From Dipetalonema caudispina (Eukaryota; Nematoda; Chromadorea; Rhabditida; Onchocercidae), in the NCBI GenBank assembly GCA_013365325.1, contig JABVXV010000188.1, positions 1-64,000 on the forward strand: DNA of 64,000 nt, read 5' to 3'. Numbering within the stretch: the stretch's first letter is position 1; each line of letters starts with the position of its first letter. Shown here piece after piece: positions 1 through 12,200 of the stretch. The translations under genes and the position numbers were made by a program. The notes beneath the pieces were generated by a model. It ran no database searches. It worked only from the letters and a program-made list of their open reading frames with translations, and was not told the DNA's origin.

Positions 1-416
1 TATTATTATTAATAATATATTGGAAATAAATTTACTAGTTCAATTCTCTGTATTAAAACAAAACAGACATCAACCAAATACCAAGGAATTTTTATTACTA
101 AATCAACCAACTTTCACTACACAACCTGACTAATTATTATTTTAAATTTGACAGTCATATAAAATAAATTACACTGATATTACTCCTCTTTCGGATACAA
201 TGTTTTCATTGCATTTTTTTAACAGAATTAAAAAGTATATTTGCTTTTTAAAAAATTGAATCAACGGAAAAGGTTGTTCCTTACTATTCATAGAACAGTG
301 AACGTTTTAATTTAAGCTAATGAATTGAAAATTTCAAGAGATATAGGAGAAAAGATAAGAAATCAGTCAGAATGAAATTCAAGTCTATCATTTCTGATAT
401 TAGTTTGCTGGTGCTA
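1..416. other. 3' flank of the TDP-43-NTD/coiled-coil gene
   Basis: AT-rich sequence beyond the proposed stop codon of the minus-strand gene that begins at 7404. I see no further exon in phase with that gene and no other ORF. It may hold the 3' UTR. If the short last exon proposed at 417-462 is wrong, the true last exon could lie here or outside the window. Confidence 0.4.
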
Positions 417-3400
417 TTATGAAATTATAGCTCGAGAATACAAAATAAAAGGTTGTTGACAGCTACAGTGTAATTTTTTCATCATCGCTTTTCATATTTT
501 TAATTACTGTTCAATTAATTAATAAAACGAACCTTTTTTCAGCTTCTTCCAACCTAATTTTATGTTCTTCCAGACCAACTTTCAATTCATTTTTTTGTTC
601 GTTTAATTTTTCACATTCGCACATTTTATCCTCCATCATTTGTTGCAACTCATTCATTTTTGCTTTGATTTGACTTAAAATATATGTACTTTAAAAAAAT
701 TGTAGAATTTGCTACTCTCAAAAATTTTCATTAATAAAAATATCGTTTACAAATTGGGATCTAAGTAAATTCTTAGTACCTACTAAACTAGAAAATGATC
801 AAATAAGTGTCGAAAAGTTTTATCAAAATATTTCTATGCCTTATTATTGTCAGTGTAAATTTGCTTATATAATATACCTGTAATCATCAGTTACGGTAAA
901 TGTTTCAGCTTGATTAAGCATTTTTTCCAATTCACAAATTCTCTTCCATCCTTCCAATTTTTCATTTTCCAGAATACCGATTCTGGAATACCTTTCTTGA
1001 TAATTCAAAATATCAAAAATTTTTCTAAATTTCGTTTTTCGAACAATTCCTTTTCTTCTACCACTTAAACTTTTATCCAATTGAAATTTCTATTAGTCTT
1101 TTTCAATGAATATACTGAAACTAAAATCTAACTTTGGCTATTAATTTCAAATTTTAATCATCACTTATTATTAGCATCCATTAGCCATTGTTGATGTTCG
1201 CCAAGATACCATTGTGCTTCATTCTTGGTCTTTTCAAGCTGATCGATGTAATTATTCTTTTCATTAATTTCTTTACGCAAATCATCTATCAACGAATCCA
1301 AATTCCTAGAATCTTTTCTATTAATTTTGTCAATTTTTCTAGCAGATTTATTAATTTAAATCTCAATTTTCATTTTAACATCAAATTTTATTCCCCACCC
1401 GTAGAAATTTCACTTTTTCAATTTGGTTCAACTTTTTCCTAGGAGATTTAGAAAATAAAAGCTGAATGAATTTCAGTAATCATAAGTTACAGGCTATTTG
1501 AGAATTAAGTTTTAAGTAAAAATGTTTTTAAAAAACATGAAGTTATTTTTAAAAAATCTTGAATTTTTTCTTTTTTTTGAAATCCATCACTGAAATTTTT
1601 TTGAACTCATTCAGTGCTTTGAAGTGTTGAAACGTCGAAAAGGTGACGTTTCGTGTCACGAAGTCTATTTTTCACGTCATCAATTACGCAACCTTTCTCT
1701 TTGCACATATTTTTAAGTTAATTTGCTCCATAACAGAATGCAAAACATTTATGATACTTGCAAATATAAAAACAAAGTTATAATGTAAAACGTCAAACTT
1801 AGTTGCAACGTAATACGTAAAATGTAGTTATAACATAATACGTAAAATGTAACCTGTGAATTAACAAAAAATCAAAATATCCAAAGTTTGACATATTCTA
1901 GCTGTTAATTTTTTGCTATCAAAAGATAAAAAATGTCAAAAAAAAAATCAATCCAATACTTATACCTAAACATGTGTACTTTTTTAGCCAAGCTTACAAT
2001 TTTTACTAAAACGGGCCAATAAAATAAAATTTCAGAATGATTTACCTGTTATTTGCATCCTTTAACCACTGCTGATGCTCTCCAAGACTCCATTTCAAAT
2101 CGTTGATCTGTTTATTCAGTTTATCAATTTCATGATTTTTCATATCTAATTCCTCCATTGACAACTGTTGTAATCTATCGCATCCCTCAAAATGTTATTT
2201 CATCAAATTGTTAAAATAAATTTCTTTCCTTTTCATATCAATGGATTATTGTCTTACGTGATTTCGTGCCACAAAACTTCGAAGTCTAAATTATCAAATT
2301 AAACAACTTTTAAATTTCGAAATCTCTTACAACAAAACAAAAAGTTTCCAACTAAAACTTCTGAACATTTCAAACTTGTTAAATTGTTTTCTTTTTTTTT
2401 TGTTTTAAAAGTTCAAAAACAAAGAAATAAATATAAGTACGATTTCAGGATGTTGACCAAGTGCAAGACTTTCGATTTTTATGTTTAATTCCGCGTTGAG
2501 GTTCGCTAATGACTGTGATTTATTTTTTTCATCATCCAACATTATCTCCAAATCTTTCATTCTGAAAATTTATTTAAAACTGCATTAAAACTCAAAGTAA
2601 TTTCATATCGATCTAAATGACATTTCTTTTTGTTCTTATTTTAAATGTGGCCTTTTCAAATTTTAAAATTAATTTTAAAATAATCATCAAAAAAAAAACT
2701 ACCTAGCTTGACTGGCTTCAAAACATTGTTTATTTTCGCTCAATTTCATTTCCAAATCATTTATTGTTTGTTTCAAATTATCCATTTTTCTTCCTTTTTC
2801 GATCAATTGACGTTCAGCTCTATAACAACTTTGCTTGAATCACAATTTGTAAATTGAAGTATTGAAATTTATAAAATCTTTTTAGATATTTATCACCAAT
2901 TCTTTTCGTAAGATTCAAGAAATACAAACTCTTCCTTTTGCTCCTTCAATTTCTCGAAAATGTCATCATTTCTTGTTCTTTCATCCTGAAAAATAATATT
3001 AATGCTCCATTTCATCCATTTTAATTCACGAATTTCGTTAGAAAATATTATATTGTATTTTAAATTATAAATAATTCTTAATTACTCTTAAATTTTATGC
3101 TTCCAATTATCATTGTAAATAGAATAAAGGAAGGTTAGGACAAAAAAAAAAAGAGGAAGTTATAAATTCCGTGTGATGACGTACGTGATGTTGCGAGAAA
3201 TTAGTTTTTCTTACCTTCCCTGCACTTTCTGATGATGAATGTAAGTCACTGAAATTGATTTTTCAAAGAAACTATTAATTTTATCATTTATAGCTAAAAA
3301 TATTAAAATTTAAACTTTTCTCTGATAAACATCGATATGTTATCATTGACCATTACTTCCTGTTATTTTAATCCAACTAAAGTTTAAAATTTTTTGTAGA

Positions 3401-6400
3401 AATAAAATTTCCGTTGAAGAAAATCGTCTTGTCAGTTAGAATTTTTTGGAAGGATTGAATTTTAAGCGAAAATTTTAGAAAATACCTTGGTAATGTTATT
3501 TGTTGATCTTTTAAATTATCAGTTTCTACAATTGGTTCATCAGTCCTGTAAAATTTTTGTAATTAACTATTTGCTTCATTTGTTAAAATTCAAGTACAAA
3601 TTTAAATGAAACTGATTTTCTGTCCAGATCAACTACACCACCGTCCAGCTAGTGATTGTTTAAAGTTAATTTTAATTGCATTTACAATTTCACTCGTTTT
3701 TTTTATTTTTATGTAAAGTTTTTTTTTGCTTTAATAATTAAAATTAATTAGCAATCTAAAATAAATCTACAAAAGTTTGGTCATATTACTTTATTGTTGC
3801 TAACCCTTTCTCCATCTGAGGCTTCTGGATATCAGTTGATGTTTTTGAGCACTTTCCACATATAAACTACAAATTAAGAATATTTTTATTAATTAAAGCA
3901 ATATTTCTATGTTAAAAATATTTTGTTTTTCCTCAAAACTTAGGGACAAATTCAATTTCAAGTTTAAATTTTGTCTAAAATTGAAATTTTTAGTTAATAC
4001 TTTCGAAAAATTTTTGTGTATTTTAAAAAAATTAGAAATTTTCAGCAAATGATGAAAACTAACAGATCCATCTCTTTGTTCCTCTTCATCAGTTCGAGCT
4101 TCACGATCACCTCCATTGATAATTTGTGCATCTCGCGATGATAATTTATCACTGCTATGCCTACTGTCTGCTGTGCCCTTAAATGTAAACATATAATCCG
4201 ACCTTTGAACTTAACTGTATCATCAGAGAGAGCTTATTTATCAAGAAGTAAGGAGTTATAGTTTGATCATCTATTAAAATATGATAAAGAGCAAATGGAA
4301 TAATTGGAAAAACTTGAATTCATCGAATGATCAAAAAGATAGCCCTAGAAAATATCCTCAGGCCTTTTTTTTTTTTTCGATCCAATAAAAATTACTAACA
4401 ATATTAACGATATTGTTGAATCAAATCTTTGTCAACTTTTAAATTCAGTTGAATAGGAGGGGAAAAAAATGGAAATACAAGCATTATAAATATTTTAAAC
4501 AAAATAACATAACTCGTAATCGTATGTTTTAAAAAAAAAAAATTTAAAAGAAAGGAAAGTTAAAGGTTTTACCTTTCTGTATGAATGAGGCGACACCCAT
4601 CGATCAGCTGTAAAATTCAAATCTTTAAAATTATCATTTTATGCCGAAGTATTTGCATATTCAATTATCATTTCAAACTTACATTTACCTAACATACGTT
4701 GTATCAAATTAACAGTTTTTTCGAACCGTTCCGTAGCAGCATCATATTGCCCGCTACCAATATTATTGAAATGACGGCATCCATGTGCTGCAATTTTTAA
4801 AATTAAAATTTACTTTTCTGCTAAACCTAAAATAATAAAAAGATTTAAGTTATATAACAAATAACTCTTTTTTACTACTTTTGTTCATTTTTTCTTCTTT
4901 TTTTAAAAAAATAAAAAAAGTTTTCTTAAATGCAAAAGTTTTAAGCCACAAAAAATAATCGTAAGAAAGCATTGCATCAAACTTTCAAATATGAAAATTA
5001 GCAAAAAGTCTAAGAAGTAAACCAATTTGAATTTTTCTAAAACATTTTAATTACTTGCAATCCTTCCAATATTCCCAATCATAATCGAATAATTCAATTC
5101 ACATTACAATCATTTAAAAATAAATCAATTTTGTATTATTAGAGAAAGAGAACAAACGAATGAACTTCAATTGATTATTTCATAGTTTTCAATTTGTTTG
5201 TTTGTTTAATTCCGAAATTAATTTCAAAATTTAATTTTTCTCGTTAATTTCAAAGCAATACCAATTATAACTCAATGTAACGATTGACGCATTTTTCTTA
5301 TTTTAATTTAATTTTCGGTATGAATAAAAATTTTTTACCTCTTAATGTTTAAGATTTGTAGAGTGTATTTTAAAAGTTTTTCTTAATTACTTCTTCAAAT
5401 CAAAATTTTTTCGTTTCAATTGAACATTACCTTTGTGATGAATTCATTTAAATAAAATTAATTTTTGTAATTATTAGGAATAAATTTTTTCACATGAATT
5501 AATTTTTCAAATAATCAAATTGTGTTTATCTTTTTCCATTCTTTATATCTTTCAATGCGACCAAGTTCATTCACCTAATCTTCATTTCCTATCAAATTTC
5601 AAAATTTTTCATTTATAAGTTTTTCTAACTTCGTTAACAATGACATTATCATAACGATGAATTCAGCTAATATTTTTATTAATTATACTTATTCATATAA
5701 CATTAAAAAAAACGAAAAAAGCAATTAAGATTTAAACTATATCATTGAGTTTCAGTAAACTATAGGTAACCACTATTGGCCGATTCTCTTAGAAAAGATT
5801 TGGAAGTTCAAAAGTTCATTGCATCTTTCAATTTTGGTTTGCTTACAGAAAATAAAATCTGTTTTTTTTTTTTCTTTTCAATTCCATTATTATGCAATCC
5901 ATTTAAAAGCAGCATACTTAGGTGAAAAAGAATGAAAAATGACCTCATTTACTGAATTTCCGCTTAATTATTAATAGTGTGCATTTCAAACATTCATCAT
6001 TCTTTGGAAGATGTAAGCACCGCTTTTTTAAATTATAAAATAAAATTACAACAAAATTTCCAGCAAAAACAAACGCCAATTAAATAGATTATCAAAATTG
6101 GCCAATTTGATTACAGCACTTCGAGCCTTGTCTATCTAAGGCTTTAAGTTCTTAAACTTCTAAACCTAACAAATTAGCAAATAATGACTAATATAAGCAA
6201 TAAATAACTAAATGATATGAAATGAAAAAAGTGATAGGAAATGAAACAAATAGAACAAAATTAGGAGCAATATTCAACTCAATATGTTTACCTCTCTTTA
6301 ACTTAAAATTAGTTCGAAATTTCTCTGATCAATTTGGAATTTCTTTAACTTAAAATAGGATTTAATAATTAGCTAAACAATACTTCTTTCTTCGTCTATC

Positions 6401-7404
6401 CATCTTACTATCAGAATCTGACTTCAATATTTAACATATTTTAAAACTAATTGCAAAAGTTTATGCATTAGTTTGATATTAAGAAGAGAAGAACAAATTT
6501 AATTTTAACGTTCGAATTTTTTCCTCTTGAAATTCAACAGAAAATTAATTATTGTGTAAATTTATTTTGAAATTAATTTCTGAATGATTGATAATGATCA
6601 ATTTTATCAATGCAAATTCTATTTTAATTCATAAATGATATTTTTATAAATTTGTAAAATGACAAGAAAAATTACACGTCAATATTTGAAAATTATTAAA
6701 ATATATGAAAGTATAACAAACCAAGTACAACGTAAATTGGTTTAGAATTCCAGCCTGGTGGACCTTTTGATATACAACCTGTTGTACCATTATATCTATA
6801 ATTTAAATTTTGACAAAATATTCTTTAATTCTAAAACTGGAAAAATTTTTTCATTATAATCCATTTGTTCATATATTCATTATTAGTTATGATCAAATGT
6901 TAACAATTAATGCAAATTTTCATTCTAATTCTTTTTTTTTTTTTAATCGAAGAAAAAAGAAAAGTTGTTAAGAGAGAGACAGAGAGAGAGAGAGAGAGAA
7001 AAGAGGAGGAAAAAAAAAAATGAAAAGACAAGACTTTAAGGCCTTCTTGCAATCTTCATCTTTGTAGTAAAGGCCATGTGCTCCAGGTATAACAGATTGT
7101 ATGGCTGATAAAAGTATGGATTCATCCTGTTCTAATGGAACATTTACTGGTTCCAATTCAATACGAACCCATCCTAAACAATATTCATATTGATCCTTAT
7201 CATTGTTATCATTTATTATAATTTTATCGAAATACAAATTGTAATTTATTACATAATTATTTCATTTCCTATATGATAAACATGTAAAATTTTTACCGAC
7301 ATATAGAATTATATTTTTAGATGATAGTGTTTACGTTATTACATCGTTATATATTTAAGTAATATTGTCTATATCACACCTGGTGGTGATGATGTGGAGT
7401 TCAT
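417..7404 (-). CDS. TDP-43 N-terminal-like domain plus coiled-coil protein, 17 exons, 516 aa
   Basis: Exons, 5' to 3' on the minus strand: 7380-7404, 7035-7173, 6722-6795, 4689-4787, 4573-4607, 4064-4177, 3805-3866, 3486-3545, 3215-3248, 2930-2985, 2703-2819, 2441-2561, 2046-2185, 1165-1305, 878-1024, 533-673, 417-462. All phases join and the total divides by three. Residues about 9-79 match the TDP-43 N-terminal domain: ILLSAIQSVIPGAHGLYY, then after a short gap GPPGW and YVV, in the order and spacing of TDP-43 (LLS, PGA-GL-Y, GW, YVV). In TDP-43 this domain drives head-to-tail self-association. No RRM follows. A lone CGKC lies at residues 165-168, then a charged linker, then coiled coil from about 215 to the end. 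The motif LGEHQQWL-DANN occurs in two adjacent exons. The ATG at 7404 is supported by an in-frame TGA upstream and a TTTTAG acceptor at 7437, a likely trans-splice site. Intron 3 is about 1.9 kb. Weakest points are the last exon, the start of the exon at 878-1024, and the non-consensus gtcttg donor of exon 2. Function unknown; self-associating scaffold is inference. Confidence 0.75.
6971..7000. repeat. (GA)n microsatellite
   Basis: GA dinucleotide tract with one C interruption, in intron 2 of the TDP-43-NTD/coiled-coil gene, just downstream of its donor site. Confidence 0.9.
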
Positions 7405-8804
7405 GACCGGATGAACATCTATGGATCAATTGGAACCTAAAATATTTTCCAAATATTTCATTCTATTTTTTATGCGAACATAACATTTACGACGAAATAG
7501 TGCACAAAAGTGATTGTTGTAAATGTTGGATAAATGAATATGAAGAAAATAAAAGAGTGTAAAAAATTTTTTTGCATTTTAATGAATTTTTCAAAGGATT
7601 CATTGAAATTAATAAATTTACAAGCGCAGGAATTGATGGATATTTTTTTTGTACGTTCAAATTTTTTATTTGTTTGAACTAAAATAGATTAATGGAATTC
7701 ATTCATTTTGAAAGGTTGAATTGAATGAACAAATACTCTTTCTCTTACAACAAATAGTTTGAATTTTTTTCTTCGAAAAGTAATTGAAATTTATTCTAAT
7801 ATAAATTCTAATTTGAATCGTAAAAAATTAAAAATTTTTCGAAGTAGTTTAAAATATTTCTATTTTATTGTTCGATCAGAATTAATCATTACTTTTTATC
7901 GATAACCGTTTTAGCCACACTTTATCCTAAAATTCTTATCAACATTTCCCTACTTTTGAAATAAAACTTCTACATTATAAAAAATTATACAATAATTGTA
8001 ATTTTTGTAACATTTGGATTTGGTCGCATGCTTGTTCAATTTAAATTTCGATCCTCGATTCTTCAACAAATTGTCGCGTTGAAATAGAAACGATAACTGC
8101 CAATGTTAGTAAATTTTATGAAATTTCAACTATGTCAATATCATTTTCAGTCAGAAAAATTCATTGAGCACTATTAAGCAATATCATTTATTATTATTAT
8201 TTCTTTTGTTATCACCAAATCAGCTATTTTTTTCAAATCAGATGTAGAAAATGAAACAATTTTTTTCTTCCAAACTGTCAAATAGAAAAAAAAAAAGTTG
8301 AAGAGAAAAGTGGCAAAATAACTGGTAACTCAACAAAAATGAAATGACAAGTATCATATTTCTGACATTATTACTGAAAAGTTTTGTGCTATTTAATTTG
8401 AGCCATACTAAACCTTTCCGTACTTCCAAAAAAAAAGTTGAAATGTGATGACTTTTCTAAGGTTTCTAAGGTCTAAGGTTACTTTTGTGATGTATACTGT
8501 GACTTGAAAATATTTGGTATCAAAGATTTGTTTTCTTGTCACTAATGAAAAAGACGTCAACAAATGATTGAAACAAAAACAATTTTTTGCTTTCCTGATT
8601 ATTAATCTTTGATATGAAATGAACGAAATTTTTTTTAGAATGAAATTAGTTGCATGTACATAATATAAAATTAATAAAAAAATAGTAAGTGTATGTATAT
8701 ATATACTTTATAAAGAATTAATATAGAAATCATTTTTAGTATTTTGTAGTAATTTAAAAATGTTACAGTTTTGCTATGATTAAAGCAGGAACTATTAGTT
8801 AAAT

Positions 8805-8836
<32 letters not shown>

Positions 8837-9210
8837 AGTTCATTAATGAAATTGTAATATAATAAATATCAAGAAAAATTATATACAGTATAACATAAAT
8901 ATTGAAGTAATTCCAGAAATCATATCAGAAAATTGATCTGCTGATCAATTTGTCTAAATCAAAATACCTCTAATACATTTATTTCATTAAATAACTAATT
9001 GGGAAAAAAAAATTTATTATTAAATTGTTAAAATAATATTAATCTAAGCTATTTTCTCAAGAAAATTATAATCTCAAAGCTATTGGCTGCATGAAATTTA
9101 ATATTTCACTTATTTGGCTCATAACATACACACAAACATATACGTACATATGTATCATAAGCATATCATTTCTTGTCTTACTTATCATTTATCATTAGGA
9201 TAACATACTA

Positions 9211-9246
9211 ATCATGATATCATGATAATGATCATGATATCATGAT
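9211..9246. repeat. Two copies of a 16-bp perfect palindrome
   Basis: ATCATGATATCATGAT occurs at 9211-9226 and again at 9231-9246, separated by AATG. Each copy equals its own reverse complement and is itself two direct copies of ATCATGAT, so the 36-bp unit is nearly palindromic overall. It could form a cruciform or be a clustered binding site. No neighbouring gene within 1.8 kb explains it. Confidence 0.9.
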
Positions 9247-12200
9247 TACAAACCTCTTATAATAGTTACTTTTATTCTAAACTGTTTGTTTTTTTCATTG
9301 ATAACTTAATTACTCTAATTTCGTATGCAAATTATGCAATTTAGTTATCACTAATAAATTGAAATAAAATAAAATTGGATGATGATTGCATTAATAATAT
9401 CAGTTGAAGATATTAATAAATATATTACCTAAACTTACATGCAATATTAACAATGTCATTTACTGGCAGAAAGTAAAAATCATTTAGGTGAAAAAAAATT
9501 TTTTCGTTCTTCTACTATTCAATCAATCAAATGCACTTTTTTTTTTTTTTAAAACAAAACTCAATTTTTTTTTCTCTTTTTTTTATTTGTAGAAACAAAT
9601 CGTTTTAATCTCAACAATTGTTTGGTAAAGGAAAAAAAAAATGATTTAAAACTTTTCATTTCACAATTTCTTTCAAGTCTGAATGTAATACGAAATGTTA
9701 GTGTATGGTCTGAACGTGGAAAACGAGTTTCCAAAAAAAAAAAAAAAAAATTCTGAACTAATAATTCAAACTTAAAAACCATTTCATTTGTTGTAAATCG
9801 TGAAAAAAAAAGTTAACTCTAAATTAAAACTTTAAATCAGTATTGAATGAGTTATTTTTAACGTTACGAAATTTTTTAAGTTACTGATCATTAATACATG
9901 AAATGATATTGATATGATTAAGTGCGACAATTGTGGTAGGAACAAGAAAAAAGTAAATAAATAAGATATGAATGAACATTTTCGACTGGAGCGAAATAAA
10001 TTTCCACCCTTTTTCGGTTTTACTTAATTGTTGCATTAACGATCAACGATTCACTATGATTGCATCATATCAGTTGGGTGTTTCAAAAAATTGAGAGATA
10101 ATTTAATTTCATTTGCTAAACATATTAAATAGCCATAGTAGAACCAGCTTGGAAAATGTATTTTTTTTTTTTTTTTTTATAAGTTTCTGTCATGAATTTT
10201 AAAATATTCTTCCTCTTAGAATCATTTGAAATATGAATTTCACGGAAAGCTTAAGTGAATTTAATTCTATTTTTTCTTTTTTAATAGAGGCATTTTTTTT
10301 TAAATATATGCGCTTAAATACTTCCGACAATTTGAAACAATTTTTGAAAATAATGATCCAATTTTAAAGGAATCAGATAAGGCATAATTTGTTAAAGATT
10401 AAAAATCTTCCTAAAAAAAATCAAAAGTTTTTAAAAAAATTTTTTTTTTATAGTTTTGCATCATAATGAAACTATAATTGATTGATAAGATATTTCTATA
10501 CTACAAAAATAATATAAAATATCGTAGAAATCTTCCCTCATCCTAGTTTCGCTTCTTTTTTTTTTTCTTGCTATAAAACTGAGAAGCGATAACAAATTTT
10601 AATTCTCATTTTTTTAAACAAATGCATCAATCAATAAATTATTTACTTATTTACAAAATGAAAAGTTTAATGATAAAAATCATTAACTTTACAGAAAAAT
10701 TAGAGTTTTTAAGCTAAACAGCTAATGTATAGCCATTAAAAACATCAAAAATATCATAAATTAAAGATAAAACTTTGAATTCATACATTCATCGACAAGA
10801 CCGTAAAACAGGTTATCAGCGTAAAGATAACGTAAAAGTACACGTAGCAAAGAAAGAATTGAACTTTGCTCATCGCGTGACTAACATTATTTCCATCACC
10901 AACTTTGAAATTTCCATACGTAATTAAAATAATTATTATTTTCGACTAGTCAAGAGGAAGTGTTTTTAGTTTCTTCTTTAACTTTTCGTCTATTTCCAGT
11001 TACTTTTCTAAATAGAACGTAAAACGAAAAAATATCAAATTTCATAGCCATAAGTTGAAATCATCCTTTTTTACGATTTATTTTAATAACAGAATTAGGG
11101 TTTAATTAAGATTAAAAAATAAGTCCTATTTAAAAAAGTAATTAAAAAAACATCTTTTCAATTTTATTTAGCAATCGTAACATCACTCTTCTTTTTACCT
11201 TTTCAAGTTCATTTACCTTTCACTTACCTTTTACCTTTTTGGTTCTACCATTCATCTTTTCCGGATGAAATTTATTCCTACAACCTACTCTTTCTTAATA
11301 TTTTAATAATTTTCAATTTCTATTTGTTATCATAAAATTTAACGATAAGAAATTAGATGCCTAAATATAATTCCAAATTATCACATATCGATATGTAACG
11401 ATCCTTCGTCAACGTTTTCCATCATTTACAACATATATATAATTTCTGAAATATTCAACAAACACATTTTCAGTTAATATTGTTGAATCATTGTGCTTAT
11501 TGTAATTTTCTTGTACCCTACCGTAATCTTCTTTATCTTTACTACTGGTATCAACAAAAAAAAAAAAACTATTATTGCATACATTTATTTTTTACGAAGA
11601 TTTAAGTTACACATCAGTTTTTTGACGATGATGAAGAAATTTTCACACCTATAGATAAGTTATCATTCCATACATTCTTTGATTACTGTTACAGATATCA
11701 TCATTAGCATATAAAATTTGCATAACAAATAATAGCTTTATGGGAAACAAAATAACACTTTTATACTTTTCAGTTTGTTTGATTTGATGGATGAATTGAA
11801 TTAATGTTATCAATATTCTGTATCCTTTAACAGTACTTCATACATTCGGTAAAGAAATTGTAAAAATATTTTCAAGGAGGATACTGTACAAATATGACTC
11901 TTCGGTACTATCATTTTTATTGATATTTGGACGAGTAGCATAATGTTACTCTAAGCATCTAAAAATGCAGTAATAAAATTGAAGAGAAAAAATCTATGAA
12001 AGGATATTTTGATATTTTAATTTTGTAAAATTGTTAGAATTGAATTTTACATTCGCATGAAATCAAATGGAAACAGAACAAATTGGACAGTTAAATGAAA
12101 CTTAATCTAAAGTTAAAAATTAAAAAGTGAAGTGGAAATGTTTAAACGATTAAAAAAGATAGTAAAATATAATAAATTTTATGGTTAAAAAGAGAAAAAA

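Noticed and set aside
2897..2929. Longer version of the coiled-coil exon, to the donor at 2896
   Set aside because: Joining that donor to the next exon makes an immediate TGA; the earlier donor gtttgta at 2929 keeps the frame open.
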